Positions 29,422 to 41,439 of a stretch of 46,889 bases of DNA are shown piece by piece (position 1 is the stretch's first letter; every line of letters starts with the position of its first letter). The DNA comes from Nemertoderma westbladi. Lineage: Eukaryota > Xenacoelomorpha > Nemertodermatida > Nemertodermatidae. The stretch spans positions 1-46,889 of the forward strand of contig JAUCBJ010002469.1 in NCBI GenBank assembly GCA_032718475.1. Reading direction: 5' to 3'. The notes under the pieces are model-generated. The model made no database searches. It saw only the letters and a program-made list of their open reading frames with translations, and was not told the origin of the DNA. The position numbers and the translations under genes were made by a program.

Positions 29422-30474
29422 ATGAGCAAACACGAGATGCTCCAAGGTCCAGAGTAAGAGACGAGCTTGCCATGAACCCCGAGCGACAGAGACAAAATGA
29501 TTCGTGAAGCAGCGACGAGGCGGTACCAGCCCAAAACACCGGATTTGCCAACAAGGGATGCTCCAGTCATTAAGGAGGAGAGTGGCCGAGTATGAGGAGG
29601 AGAAGAGAACGAGTAAATGCGAGATCAGAGGGCAAACGAGCCGAAGTCGCTGGCCAACCATTGGCCAAAGGCGCCAAATGTTGATCGCGCAAACAAGCAA
29701 ATGAGGTCGAATGAGCAATCACCTACAACAAGGGTACAATGCCACAAGGAATTTGTTGAAGGACACTAGAGAGGGAGGAAAGGTAGACCAGCCCAAGTTG
29801 TACCGGAGGCTAGGTGAGTGCAACAAACATTTTCACTACCTAGTCCGATTTGGGCAGGGGGAACTAGCAAGTGAGAGGGCGAGGGGGTTTGCCACAGAAC
29901 TGTTCAAATTGTGGCTATCTGAGGTGGTGGCGCCTAGTGTGGTGTACATAGGGCCCTATCTAGTAGATGCAAGGGGGATTTAGTTAGTGGGATGGGCAGA
30001 CCAGCAAGACACCAAACCCGAGGTTAACCCCGAAGATTCAGTGTCGTCGGTTAGTAGGAATGCTAGTTCCATTAGTAGGACAAACAGGCAACGGGAGTCC
30101 GTCGCAACCGAAAAGTCCACTACATCCTCCACAAAAGCAAGAAGGGTGTTAGAGATAGATCTGGCGTGTCATCTAGACATTGTCGCGCTGGATCAAAAGG
30201 AACTAGAGAGACAACTGGATGAGGGGACTGCGTTACTAGAAAGGGAAAGGGAGATAGTGAGAGAATGTAAAGATAGAGCCGAGAGGGTGACGAGAAACTG
30301 TAGAGAGCGGGATGAGAGAGAAATGAATGAGTGCAAAGAGCATGAGGAGCGGGAGACAAAAGAGGAAAATGAGCGCAAGGTGCGGGAGGCGAGAGCATTG
30401 AAAGTGAAGCAAACGAGCGTAGAGAGCGGGAGGCGAGGGATGCAGAGTTACCTGATCAGAGTATTAAAAAGGAT

Positions 30475-30506
<32 letters not shown>

Positions 30507-30625
30507 TCTAGTAAACGTATGAGGGATGATATGCATTCGCAGTTGAGGGGGTTAATGCAATATCAGGCAAAGCAGAAATGCCGATTAGAACTGGCAAAAA
30601 TGGGTTTATCAGAGAGAGAGGCTGG
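29422..30625 (+). pseudogene. BEL-3 gag
   Basis: ATG 29422 starts a frame homologous to the BEL-1 gag N terminus (MIREAATRRYQPKTP) but with several stops. After a frame change, 29711-30490 is open except for a TAG at 29981 (AAG in BEL-2). It contains LGECNKHFHYLVRFGQGEL, VVYIGPYLVDARG and then an uninterrupted coiled coil (ELERQLDEGTALLERE and following), which is broken in the other two copies. The RKRMRDDMHSQLRGLMQYQ block follows at about 30512-30570. It is the best witness for how the middle of this gag should read. Confidence 0.8.
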
Positions 30626-30733
30626 TTTGGTGGTGCACCAGTGTTAAAGCCCCCGATGACCCTTGGTCATCCTTCGGTACACATAATGGCTTACCATCTG
30701 CCCTCTGCCAGCCCTGTGTGCAACACGTCTCCT

Positions 30734-31000
30734 CTAACTAACTATCCTGTCTCCATTGTCTCCCTTCGTCATTGGCTCCTCTTCCTTTGGATTAACCTTC
30801 TTACATCCTCTCTTTTTCCACCTTGTCTTCTTATTCGACCTCCTTAGTATCGGTAAATTCTTTATACCCTCTAAGATTGGCGTCTCTTCCGGACATCTCT
30901 CCAGATACCTTGCCATCCACTCTTCCCCATACCCATACTGATACTTGCCAGGAACGTCTTTGTCCCATCCCATTGCCTCTAGGTCCTGTGCGTCAAACCA
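30734..31000 (-). pseudogene. Unrecognised minus-strand open segment
   Basis: A minus-strand frame with AREWAEENWFDAQDLEAMGW and a basic C-terminal stretch (RRSNKKTRWKKRGCKKVN) looks protein-like. It lies next to the BEL protease fragment and probably belongs to the same relic, but I could not align it to gag, pol or the second ORF of BEL-1. Confidence 0.4.
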
Positions 31001-31236
31001 ATTCTCCTCCGCCCACTCCCTTGCTGTTACTTGTCTCCTCTACCAATGGTACTTCTCCAGATTCGTCCTCTACCATTTCCACTATACGTGGATCCAGATC
31101 CATACCCACCCCAACTCCTGATATCCTTTCCCGGGCTGCTTCTCATATGGGACCTTCCTATCTCCCATCCTTGACTTGTGATATCCTTCCTAAACGGTAC
31201 TGGACAGCATGCATCCAGATGTTTTGCATACGCCAA

Positions 31237-31548
31237 ACACTTTGTGTCATTGCCAAAAATGGTTTGTAGCCTCTCGTGGGCTGTCGGACAATCCATGCTG
31301 ACTATAAGAGATACTTTCGGGACAACCGGTTCGGGCATGGAGAAGTCATTGTCGATTGCTCTATATCAATCTTTGTAGGTCGCCTGGCGTTAATGTTGAT
31401 CGACTCTATTATTTTTATGGGTTCAATCATAGCCCTATAGTCGCACCCTGGTGTCATCGCTTCGATTCTACACTGTTCTGTCATTATCTTCATGACCGTG
31501 ATTTTGCTGGAGATCGTGGTTACTGTCATTTTACTTGGCCGCAGTAGT
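31237..31548 (-). pseudogene. BEL protease fragment (minus strand)
   Basis: Aligns with the C-terminal half of the BEL-1 protease region: MTVTTISSK, APGC-type TPGCDYRAMIEPIKI, SININARRPTK and, after a frameshift near 31350, MDCPTAHERLQTIFGNDTK. The catalytic DSG half is missing. It joins the RNase H piece at about 31549, with the BEL-1-like PSKMTVTT starting within a few bases of the junction. A short SGCML match (near 31210) shows a small internal deletion after it. Confidence 0.8.
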
Positions 31549-32573
31549 GAGATGGGGAGGCCATTCCTTCTCTTCTTTACTTAGCAAGTCAGAGCCACCT
31601 AGCCAATCTGGCGTATCTGTCAGATCTTTGGGTGTAGCTCCTCTGGAGGCAATGTCGGCTGGATTGATAGTCCCAGGGCAATGTCTTCATTGGTCTACTT
31701 TAGTGTGACTAAGTATAACAGCTACACAGTTAGTAACAAAGCCACTGAACTGGCAGACTTTGTTAGTCAAATATTCTAGAATGAGCAATGCATCTGTCTA
31801 ATAAACAGTTTTCTCCAACGGACATTCTATCTGATTGGTAATATTCCTGCCGATGGTGGTTGCGCATAATGCCGCATTTAACTCCACTCTAGGGACCCAC
31901 TGTTTGTTGTTTATCAAAGCTTTTGAGGCGGTCAATGAAACTTTAATTCCTTCCGGAGTTTTGACCCTCAAATAGGCTACTATACCTATTCCAATATTGC
32001 TGGCATCTCCAAACACGTGGAGTTGATTGGAATAAGTGGGGAGAACGTGACCGAAATATGAGCGGGAAATCTTAAAGTCCTCAATAGGTGGTAAAGAGTC
32101 TTTGCACTTCATCCACTTCTTCAACAGTTCTCCCTTGAGAGGGTCATCCCAAGAGTGGTTTTCGAGCCACATTAGCTGGACTAGACTCCAAGGAACCAGG
32201 ATTACAGGACTAATAAATCCTTACGGATCGAAATACGTGCTCAGAATACTCAGGCAAATCCTCTTAGTTTGAACAGGAATATTGCATTGTTTTAATTGTA
32301 AGAACAAAATATCCCTCTCTGTATCCCACTTCAGTCCGAGGGTTTTAGTTTCCGGGAGGTCTTCTTTAAGGAGGTCGAGATCTTTAGCACCTCGTTCCTT
32401 TTCTGGGATCGCCTCCAGAAACTCACGGGAGTTGCTGGTGAATTTAGTTAATCAGAATCCACTGCATTGAAGACACTCTAGCATTCCCTTGGAAAATTCT
32501 ATAGCTTCTTCCACAGTAGGTAGTGACTTGAGGTTGTCGTCCATGTAGAGTACATGTACAACATTACTGAGCG
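31549..32573 (-). pseudogene. pol: BEL/Pao RT end, A17 and RNase H (minus strand)
   Basis: Begins in the RT active site (VLYMDDNLKSLPTVEEAIEF), then LTKFTSNSREFLEAIPEKER, TLGLKWDTERDILFL and the A17 block (SPVILVPWSLVQLMWLENHS), RNase H (LHVFGDASNIGIGIVAYL, RVELNAALCATTIGRNI) and the post-RNase H motif NPADIASRGATP, ending in EEKEWPPHLTT. Stops at about 32458, 32219, 31800 and 31702 make it dead. YMDD with this context is closer to ordinary BEL/Pao elements than to the YVDDGMES type of BEL-1, so it derives from a different lineage. Confidence 0.85.
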
Positions 32574-33634
32574 AGAGAAAATACACCAACAAAACGATAT
32601 AAATGTAACTATGTACAGTACAATTTATTATAAAACAAAATTAAACTACGTACAACTTTACCGAGAGTGTGACAATACTCCGACTCAACGAAAAAGATTT
32701 AACTATGTTACATCTTGTTTATTTATATGTCAGATACCAAAAAATTCAATGAAAATAATTCTGCGGGTAATATTTAGAAATGCCCAGCGTACAGTAATTT
32801 ATTTGAAAAGCCACAAAATAATTTTACATAAACTGAACCAATACCCACACCTTAATCTGAACCATAAAATGGGCCAAAACAAAACCATACTGGTATCATT
32901 ACCTGCACTGTGACTTAAGATATCTAAAGCATTATTACCCGAATCATAACCATATCTTGAAACAGAACCATAACATGAAACCATAACAACGACTAAACTG
33001 AACCATACCATTACTCTAGGCGTACTGAAACCATTTTACATATACCCTGGTGATATGTAGACTTTTAATAACCACATTGGCAAATTGTTTATATATTTAG
33101 CATCTGACGCATGTCAAAGATTTGATAACAAAATTGGCATTTCATTACATGTTCGTAAATTTTACAAATTAAGATAAGTTTTTTGTTGTTTGTGTGTAAA
33201 ATATACTTAGTAGAAATGCAATGAAAATAGAAGCCGGCAAATAAATGTCCTTGTCCCATGTAAATTGTTGAGAAAACCCCCATCATTAAAATTGTCTGAC
33301 CGCATAACACGAACCTTTATCCTAACCTTAACATGAACCACATCAAAACCTTGTCATTATTACTTGTAGGGCGTACCTTGACATTCAACAGTCTGTCATA
33401 CCATACAGCCATACCAATACTTCAATGGAGAAACGTGATTGGTGCAAGTTTTCGGTGCTGCTTCCCAATGGATGTTTACTGGTCACACCTCTTTTCGTTA
33501 CATTAGCTGTTCCCTCCCCCTCGGGGGCTTTACTCTTAATGTCATATCTTGGCCTTGCCTCTTGAGAATGCCTTCATTCGTGAGACGAATACTGCCAGTC
33601 AGTTGGCTGCTGTCAGATGATCACACTACGTGGT
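32574..33634. other. Unassigned stretch before BEL-2
   Basis: The first 750 bases are AT-rich and repeat loose ACCATAAC/GAACCATA words (about 32850-33010 and again near 33300-33340). 33361-33634 has weak protein-like frames on both strands (minus: SQLTGSIRLTNEGILKRQGQ), too short and broken to call. Confidence 0.5.
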
Positions 33635-33639
33635 TCCCC
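33635..33639 (+). other. BEL-2 target-site duplication, left copy
   Basis: TCCCC immediately before the 5' LTR; identical to 43592-43596 after the 3' LTR. Five bases is usual for BEL/Pao. This fixes both LTR ends. Confidence 0.9.
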
Positions 33640-34224
33640 TTTGAGCGGATTTAATTCGGCTTCATTACCCTCATAAAATGGGAAGTGGCAGTTTCAGCAA
33701 TATATCGGAGATATGAGATTATTAGTAACTAATCTCGTATCACAACCAATATTGGGGACAGTACAAACCCCAAAGCCACGAACAAAGGGAGGTTAGAGGT
33801 CAAACCACCTCAGAGGGAAGGCAGCTAGCGGGGGCTAGTAACAGGGGGGGAAACACTCCCGGAGAGTGAAAGGGTGAGAAACAGGTTGTTAGCCAATAGG
33901 GGCGAATGAGAGCATCCACTAGGTAAAGGGCCACAGTAATTTAGCTGTATAGTAATATTGGTGTGTCGTATATTATCAACTTGCATACCTTTATTAGTTC
34001 AGTTTATCCAGTTACCGGTTTCAGTGCAGACGGGCATCATTGTTTTACCATCACCATTACTGTCACTATCACTGTCATATTGGTTTACAATATTATCTGT
34101 CATCAATAACTCTTGTACTATTATACATAATGTCGAAGGACAACATCAATCTTGAACTTTTCCATCACACCGGTGACGCGTACGAAACAAACTTACCCGG
34201 TCGGGATCTACCGATCCCGTCACA
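33640..34224 (+). repeat. BEL-2 5' LTR
   Basis: Starts TTTGAGCGG (TG mutated to TT; the 3' copy starts TGTGAGCGG) and ends GATCCCGTCACA. The main hairpin GATATGAGATTA / TAATCTCGTATC (33710-33721, 33730-33741) pairs over 12 positions with one T-G wobble. GAGGT / ACCTC pairs at 33796-33811. Confidence 0.9.
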
Positions 34225-34280
34225 GTAAAACAATCACCAACTATCGCTGAAACTGGGACTGCAGACGAGTAAGTAGAAAG

Positions 34281-36840
34281 ATGAGTTCAGGAGAGCCCCG
34301 AGAATCAGAGGGAGAAAGGACGCCGCCGCGGACCCCAGACGATACCAACCAAACGATCCGCAATGTTGCGACGAGACGGTACCGACCAGAGACGCTGGAT
34401 TCGCCGACGAGGGATGATCCGGTACCCCAAGTGGAGGGCGGCTGTCAACCACAAGAGTGGGACGAGTCGACGCACGACAGCAGACAGAGTACCGAAGTTG
34501 CCAACCAGCCACAGGCCGAGGGCGATGGTCGGCCCACCGGAACAGCAACGGTGGGGCCGCCAGTACAATGCCAAACCAGGAGAGGAGGAGGAGATGTCGG
34601 CGAAGAGGACGTCGGGACCAACAATCGGCTTCGACGGGCCTACAACGCCACGAAGAAACAGTTAAAGGAGGCCAGAGGGGAGCAAAGGTAGACCAGGCCA
34701 AGTTACATCAACGACTAGGTGAGTCGAATAAACATTTCCAATACCTAGTTCATTTCGGGCAAGGAGAAAAGGAGAGTGAGAGGGCGAGGGGGGTCGTCAC
34801 CAAACTATTCAAACTGTGGCAATCCGGGGTTATGGAGCCTGAAGTAGTGTACGTAGGGCTGTATTTAGTGGATGTTAGGGGAATTAAGTTAGTGGGTTGG
34901 GCAGATCCGCACAAGGGCAAACCCGAGGTTAACTCTGAGGATTCGTTCTCGTCGGTTAGCGAGAACCCCGGAAAATGGGGGAAAGTTAGTAAGACAGAGG
35001 GGCGACAGGAATCCGTCACGACCGATAAGTCCACTACATCCTCCGTGAAAGCAAGAAGGGTGTTAGAGAGATCTGGTGTGTCAATTGGACATGGTGGCGC
35101 TAGACCGGAAAGAATTAGAGAGGCAGTTGGATGAGGGAACTGCGCTGTTGGAGAAAGAGAAGGATTTGGCGAGGGAGTGTAGAGAGAGACCCGGGAGGGT
35201 AGCAAGAAATTGTAGAGAGCAGGAAGAGAGAGAGGCAGAGGAACGTAAGGAGCAAGAAACGAGAATAGAGGAGGAACGCAAGGAGTGAGAAGCGAGAGTA
35301 GAGAGCGAGCGTAGAGAGCGGGTTGCGGCGTAGAGAGCAGTTGGCGAACCAGAGTTTGCAGGAGGATAGGGAAAGAGAGAGAGCGGGAAAGCGTATGCAG
35401 GATGATATGCATGCCCGGCTAAGGGGGCTTATGCAATATCAGGCCAAGCAGAAGCGCCGACTAGAACTGGCGCAGTTGGGACTATCAGAGAGTGAGGCTG
35501 GCTCGGGTAGTATTTACGAGGAGCCAGAAGTTATGGAAACGTTTGTTAATATCCCACTTACAGGCGCCAGGCGACAGAACCAGAACTGGTGTAGCCGTAC
35601 GGGCGGGGGGGGGTAATAACAATACGTTAGAAGAAATTAATATTAATAGTACCGTAGTAGACAACCCTAACCAAACTTTTATTACAGGAAATAATATTTT
35701 ATCCAGTAATTCTAATTTAAATACAAATAATCCAAATAATAATATTAATTTAAATATACAAAATAATAATTCTAATTCAAATATTCAAAATAATTCGAAT
35801 AATAATTTAAATTTAAATATACAGAATAATTCAAATAATTTGAATAATTTAGAAAATAATAATATTGATAACAGGGCTATTAATACTAATATAGGAGACA
35901 TGGATGGTCCGGCCAACGGTAGCCTGCAAGGCAACGAAGTTGGTACGCAGGGAGTAGCGGGGCGAGATACCCCGACAGGAGCCTGCAAGGCCACATATTT
36001 AGGCAGGGAGTAGCGGGGGTGAGTCAACCCAACAGGAGCCTGCCAGGCCACGCAGTTGCACAGGGAGAGGCGAGGGTGAACAGACCCAGCCGCAGTAGAG
36101 ACAGTGCGTTGACTAAAGTGATGTGTAGAAGCAAAGTAAGAGGTAGTGAAGTAAGAAGTGGCGAGTGGGGGGGGGGGGGCTACGGGCGCCCCACCACGGA
36201 AGATTATTGGCGAGAGAGAGGGGGGGGGGGGGGGGCAGAGAATGCCCCACAAGAGGGGCATAGAAGCGAAGTAAAAGGTAGTGAAGTAAGAATTGGCAAG
36301 TGAGGGGGGGGGGCTACAGACACCCCACCGCAGAAGATTAGTGGCGAGAGTCGAGGGGGGGGGGGGGGGCAGAGAATGTCCCACAAGAGGGACGTCAAAC
36401 TAAAGTAAAAGATAGTGAAGCAAGGGGTAGTGAAGTAAGAAGCAACGGGTGGGGGGGGGGGCTATGGGCGCCCCACCACGAGAGATTAGTGGCGAGAGGG
36501 GGGGGGGGGGGCAGAGAATGTCCCACAAGCGTCGGCAGATAATGCGCAGGGCAAGTTAAGTGAACCACAACACCCGACGACGGAGAGTAGTAGGGGGATG
36601 ACGAGTATCCCCAGAAGGGTCCAGACGGACAGAGAGAGAGATGTTAGCGCCGAGAGTGGGCGAGCGAGAAGAAGTCAGTCGGAAGAGAGAAGAAGAATGG
36701 TAGAGTTTAACCGGGAGGTCAAAGAGAGAAGAAGTGAAGAGAGTAGAAGAAGCGTTGCTACAAGAAACCGGAGAGCAAGGATGGATAGCAAGCCGTCGGT
36801 AGTAGAGATGGAGTTAGGAAATCAGTGGGGTCGAGCTCCA
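34281..36840 (+). pseudogene. BEL-2 gag
   Basis: ATG 34281 matches the BEL-1 start. The first frame (34281-34691) breaks by a one-base loss near 34679. The conserved core then reads in another frame (LGESNKHFQYLVHFGQGE, VVYVGLYLVDVRG), shifting again near 35070 into the coiled coil (LERQLDEGTALLEKEKDL). 35323-35616 holds the DDMHARLRGLMQYQAKQKRR block, and 35640-35890 the Asn-rich tract. In the region corresponding to the BEL-1 GLVGH repeats, the motif is GSLQGNEV and RSLPGHAV. Three G-rich repeats follow (36148-36541), then an Arg-rich end. Clearly non-functional. Confidence 0.8.
36148..36541 (+). repeat. Three G-rich repeats in BEL-2 gag (135-149 bp)
   Basis: Units start at 36148, 36283 and 36432 with GAAGTAAGAA. 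Each has a G run, CTAYRGRCRCCCCACC, GAGA, a second G run, then CAGAGAATGYCCCACAAG. BEL-1 has one such unit (about 6860-6975), so two extra copies arose in BEL-2. Six G runs of 9 or more lie within 400 bases. Confidence 0.8.
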
Positions 36841-37005
36841 TGAGATTGCCGTCGACCCAGAGAGTCGCACCGCACACCAGAAGAAGGGTACAGAACGTAC
36901 CGATATGAAGATGAGAATAGGAGAGGGGATCGAAGAGAAACTTCCCGATGTGATATAGCTGCCGATCGAGAGTACGGTAGTAATGGGGAGGACTTCTTAA
37001 ATTAT

Positions 37006-40000
37006 TTGAGAAGGTTAAACTTCTGTCCGGAAGGACACATACAGACTGCAGGACATACTGCAGGCCTTACTGCATATACTATAGGCCATGCTGGAAGAGA
37101 TAGTGTAGGCAATAGGATAGCGCAAACAACAGGATTAGATCCGGAAATCATCTCGTATATACCGATAGGTAGTCAAGAAGTGGATAGGCCTATATCGGTA
37201 CCAGCACAACAGCATGACTATAATATGCAGGGACATAACATATATCCAGGGGAGGGGAGAGTTATTGCGGATATGTGTATGGGCCCCAATATATTAACAT
37301 CAACCCCAGTACCAAACATACCGGTGGGGGGACAGGGTGACATTCCCCCATTACAATATCAACAATACACTCAAACAGGATTAAGAACATCGAACCCCCT
37401 GGACGAGAACAGGTCGTGCGACACGGAAATATGGAGGGGGCCATTACCCCCAATGGTATATCCGACGCAAACAAGGTCAACAGGCCCAACGGGCAGACCT
37501 CACCCAACATGAGAATCTGTACAGCATCCCTCAAACCCATTGGAAGCACAGGCAATGGGAATGGCGACACTTATCGATGCCCTCAAGACCAGGATCGAGT
37601 AACCACCAGTTGAGCCATTTAAATTCGACGGAAGTAGGCCGGAAGAATACCTGCAATTCCGACGCATGTACAGCAACGAGAAATTAAGTAAGAACCTGAC
37701 GCAGGCGGAGTGCCTAAAATATTTACAGGTATATACAGGAGGCCCAGCATACGGCATTGTGAGGCAGTATCAGGGCATCGAGGGCGGCTTCATGACTGCA
37801 TGGCAGGCCCTAGACAGGGAATACGGACACCCAGCCAAGATCATCTGGCAAACCCTGATGGGTATAACATCGGGTGGCCTACAGGATAACCCCGTTAGCA
37901 TAAAGACGTTTGCAAACAAAGTCGAGAAGGCGCTAATCATGCTGAAAACATTAGACGCGCCATACAAACTCAACGCATCTAATAATATCACCACGACAGC
38001 GCAGGCACTGCCGATCTGGCTACGGAGCAAGTAGAGGAAGATCGCCTTCTCCACTCGGGAGAAGAAAGGTGCGGAGCCGGGCTTAGAGGAAATGTCAAAC
38101 TTCCTCAATTACGAAGCAGAGTTGATTACAGACCCAGTCTATAGTGAGGATAGTTTGGGGAAGGCACCAAAGACCGAATAAAACAGGCCTAAACCCGAAC
38201 ACAATCCTGCAGATCCATTCCCGAGAGTAAGACAGTTGCTACCACACGTGGCCACACAGGGGGCTGCAAGCCCACAGTTAGCTGGGAGTAGGGCCTCACC
38301 GTGGCAGGGACAGAAAGAAAATAACAACACAAATAAACATAATCCCAACATACCCAGTAGGCTGAGTCCAGATAACCAAAACACTAAACAGGTAGATATA
38401 AACCTAAGAGCGATACGTGAGGGACTATACAGGAAATGCTACAATCCAGGATTTGGATGTCAGTTGCATAGGGACGGAACCCATAAGACCATGAGTTGTA
38501 AGCAGTGGCAAGCGTTGCCCAAACAATATCGTGTAGCCTACACAGACGCAAATGGACTATGTCATTGATGCATGGTAGAAGGACACAGATCCGGAGAGTG
38601 TAGAGAAACAGCAGCAAGAGATGATGAGACTGGAGGCCAAACGATGGCTACAAGTGCGACAGGAGCGAGAAGAAAGAGGAAAGTACTACTCGGGGTAGTA
38701 CCAGTGAAGATAACAGGAAGGGGCAGTCGATCAGTCACAACATTAATGCTGGTTGACAGCGGAGCAGCCTTCACGCTGGTGGAGAATTGGGTGGCCGAGG
38801 AGATAGGGTTACAGACGAGGCTGAGTATGTTGGCGGTAACTACTATCTCAAGTAAGGATGAAGTCCTGGAGATGAGGACGGGAAGGTGCAAAATATCAGC
38901 AATAGCACCGGGATGTGACTATGGGGCAACCATCGACCCCATCCAGTTAATAGAATCAATCAACATAAATGCCAGGTGACCAACTAACATTAAGGTCAAA
39001 CAGTATAGATTCCTGGACAAACTCGATTTCTCGATACCAGAGGTGGACGTCAGGAAGGTATCCATCATAGTGGGAATGGATTGTCCAACGGCCCACGAGA
39101 GGATACATATGGTTTTCAGCGAAGACAAACAGCGTGATCCGATGGCAGTTCTAACGCCATTCGGATGGATGCTAAGTGGCCCAATCAAAACCAAAATTCC
39201 ATTCAGGATGTCGGAGACATCGGGGTGCATGTTCGCAGGAATTATGAGGGAGATGGAAGATGAGGGAGCGGAGGAGCAGCTTAAGAGATTGTTGAGGCAG
39301 GACTTTGAGGGATTCAAGGAGACCGGGGTCGGAACCTCGGTGGTAGAGGATAAACAAGCAGTACAGAGTGTAAAGGAGTCGTTGAGATGCAAAGAGGGGC
39401 AGTACACCATAGGCATGGTGTGGAAACAGCCAAAACTACCGCTACCCGAGAACAAGGGGATGGTACTCACAAGGCTTCGCAAACTGAAGCAAACGCTGAA
39501 ACGTAGCCCCAAAAAGGATGAGTACATCCATAAGATGATAAAGAAGTACGTTGAGAAAGGATGGGCCGTGGAGTTGCCAGTCGACAAACCGAACACAGAC
39601 AGGACCGAATATTTAAACCTTGGGGATTGAGGTCTTATTGAGATTTAGAAATGGGAGACATGCCTTCACCTGTGACATCAAAGGCATGTTTAACCAAGTC
39701 TGTGTGATGGAGGAGGACAGCGACAGCCAGTGCTTCCTATGGTACAACAGCAACGAGGAGCCATCGACAATACCGATGTATAAGATGGTGGTGCAGAACA
39801 TGGGGGCCAAGTCGTCCTCATTCACAACGACTATGGCTGTAAGAGATACAGTAGAGGGGAAAGAGAGGGAGTATAGCGCTAGAGCGATCAATATGATTCG
39901 ACGTGGCTTCTATGTAGACGATGGGATGGAATCTGGAAACACGGTTAAAGAATTACTGGACACAGGGCGCGAGGCTCACGACATCCTGAAAGGATCCGGA

Positions 40001-41439
40001 TTTAACCTGACAAAGTTTCAGTCCAGCTCAGAGGGGTTTATGATAGCCATAGAGGACAGACGACCAGAGTCGACCATGGACAACCCCACAACAGCCAAGG
40101 GAAAGGACATGGCAGACAAAAGAGTGAAGTTTCAGCAGAAGGCGCTGGGGATTGTGTGGAACCAGGAGACAAACGAGTTTAAATTCCAACTGAGCCAGGA
40201 GGGCGCGGAGATCCACACAAAGAGAGGCTATGTATCGTACATAGCAAGGATATATGATCCCTTAGGCCTAGCCTCCCCATTGTTAGTCACGGGGAAGTGA
40301 TACTTAAGAAAGTATATAAGCTAAAGGACGAGTGGGATACGGAGGTACCGGAAGAAATAAGAAAGCAATGGAATAAATAGACGGGGAGTTTAGAAGAGAT
40401 GGGGACGTACAGCATGCTACGCGTGTATTTCCCGGATGGGGACATGACGGATCTGGACTTACACATGTTCTCCGATGCATCATTGGAAGCATACGGAGCA
40501 GCACTCTACCTAGTACAGTGAAAGGGGGCTTATAAGCCCAGACTTGCATTCAGCAAAACAAAGTCGACGCCACCAGATTCAGTGTCAGTCCCGAATCTTG
40601 AGTTGACAGCTGCAAGATTAGGAGTAAGGGCCACAGCCTACTTGATGGACGCAATTCCCAACATAATGGAAACACATTACTGGACGGACTCCATGGTAGT
40701 GGTCGGGTGGCTGCACAATGAGAAGACGATAATACCCTATATTTGTCATGAATAGTGTGGACGAAATAAGGGTGACGACAGACTTGGAAAGGTGGCACTA
40801 CTGCCCAATGGACGACAACCCAGCAGACTTGTTATCGAGGGGCGTGGCACGCCACACTTTCTCAAAGAAGGAAGTGTTGTGGCAGCACGGGCCACACTTC
40901 CTGAACGATAGGTCGGCCTGGCCACCATTGAAGAAGGTGGACCCGGGCTCAGAGGAAGTAGCACCAGAAGAAGAGGGAGAAGATTCAGAAGGAGAAGAGA
41001 TATATAGTTAGAAATATATCTGAATCTAGAAGAGCCATGCGACAACCCGACAGATAGGTTACTCAGCTACAGCTCCAGCTGGTAATAGACCAAGAAGTTG
41101 GTAGAGTGGAGTTGGTAAGTGGAGTTGGTAAAAGTTGCCAAAGCAATAAGCGCAGAGTACTGGAGGAGGTGGGTCGAGTAATACCTACCCACGTTACACA
41201 GCAGGAGCAAGTGGAGAAACACCACTAGAGAGTTAAAGAAAGGTGACTTGGTGATCGTCACTGACAACACAATCATCAATAATCAGAGGAGGCTAGCAAA
41301 AGTAGTAGACACTTACCCCAACGAGGACGGAAGAGTCCGATCGGTGGAAGTGCGGATATGGGGTAAGATAAGAGCAAAGGATAGGAAGACCTACAGGAGG
41401 GCAGTAGGAAAGTGCTGCCTACTAGAAGGGGCACCATAG
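37006..41439 (+). pseudogene. pol: BEL-2 gag-pol: DUF1759, knuckle, protease, RT, RNase H, DUF5641
   Basis: Collinear with BEL-1 pol. In-frame stops include TGA 37510, TAA near 37601, TAG near 38032, TAA near 38179, TGA 38566, TGA near 38977 and TAG near 40378. The TGA at 38566 lies inside a CCHC knuckle that otherwise keeps all four ligands (Cys 38560, Cys 38569). The protease keeps LVDSGAAFTLVE (near 38750). In RT, the stretch between NTDRT and GIEVLLRF is deleted near 39615, removing over 30 residues upstream of CDIKGMFNQV; YVDDGMES remains near 39912. RNase H continues past NPADLLSRGVARHTF to about 41009, then the integrase is missing and DUF5641 resumes with AEYWRRWVE (about 41155). Confidence 0.9.

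Larger units (their letters stand above)
28753..30625 (+). mobile_element. BEL-3: truncated BEL/Pao element (5' LTR and gag)
   Basis: A third member of the BEL-1/BEL-2 family. It has one LTR and a gag that stops being alignable just after LSEREAG at about 30625, where the sequence switches to a minus-strand BEL relic. There is no pol and no 3' LTR, so the element was truncated by rearrangement. It is inserted into the unidentified relic 27435-28750. Confidence 0.85.
30626..32573 (-). mobile_element. Minus-strand BEL/Pao mosaic relic
   Basis: Read on the minus strand, the order is RT end, A17, RNase H, then protease, then unrecognised sequence. A normal BEL pol has protease before RT, so two pieces have been joined. 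No LTRs, target duplication or polypurine tract belong to it. Its left boundary coincides with the end of BEL-3 gag. Confidence 0.75.

Noticed and set aside
33439-33654. 71-codon open frame before BEL-2
   Set aside because: It runs into the LTR, has no recognisable domain, and the opposite strand looks equally coding.
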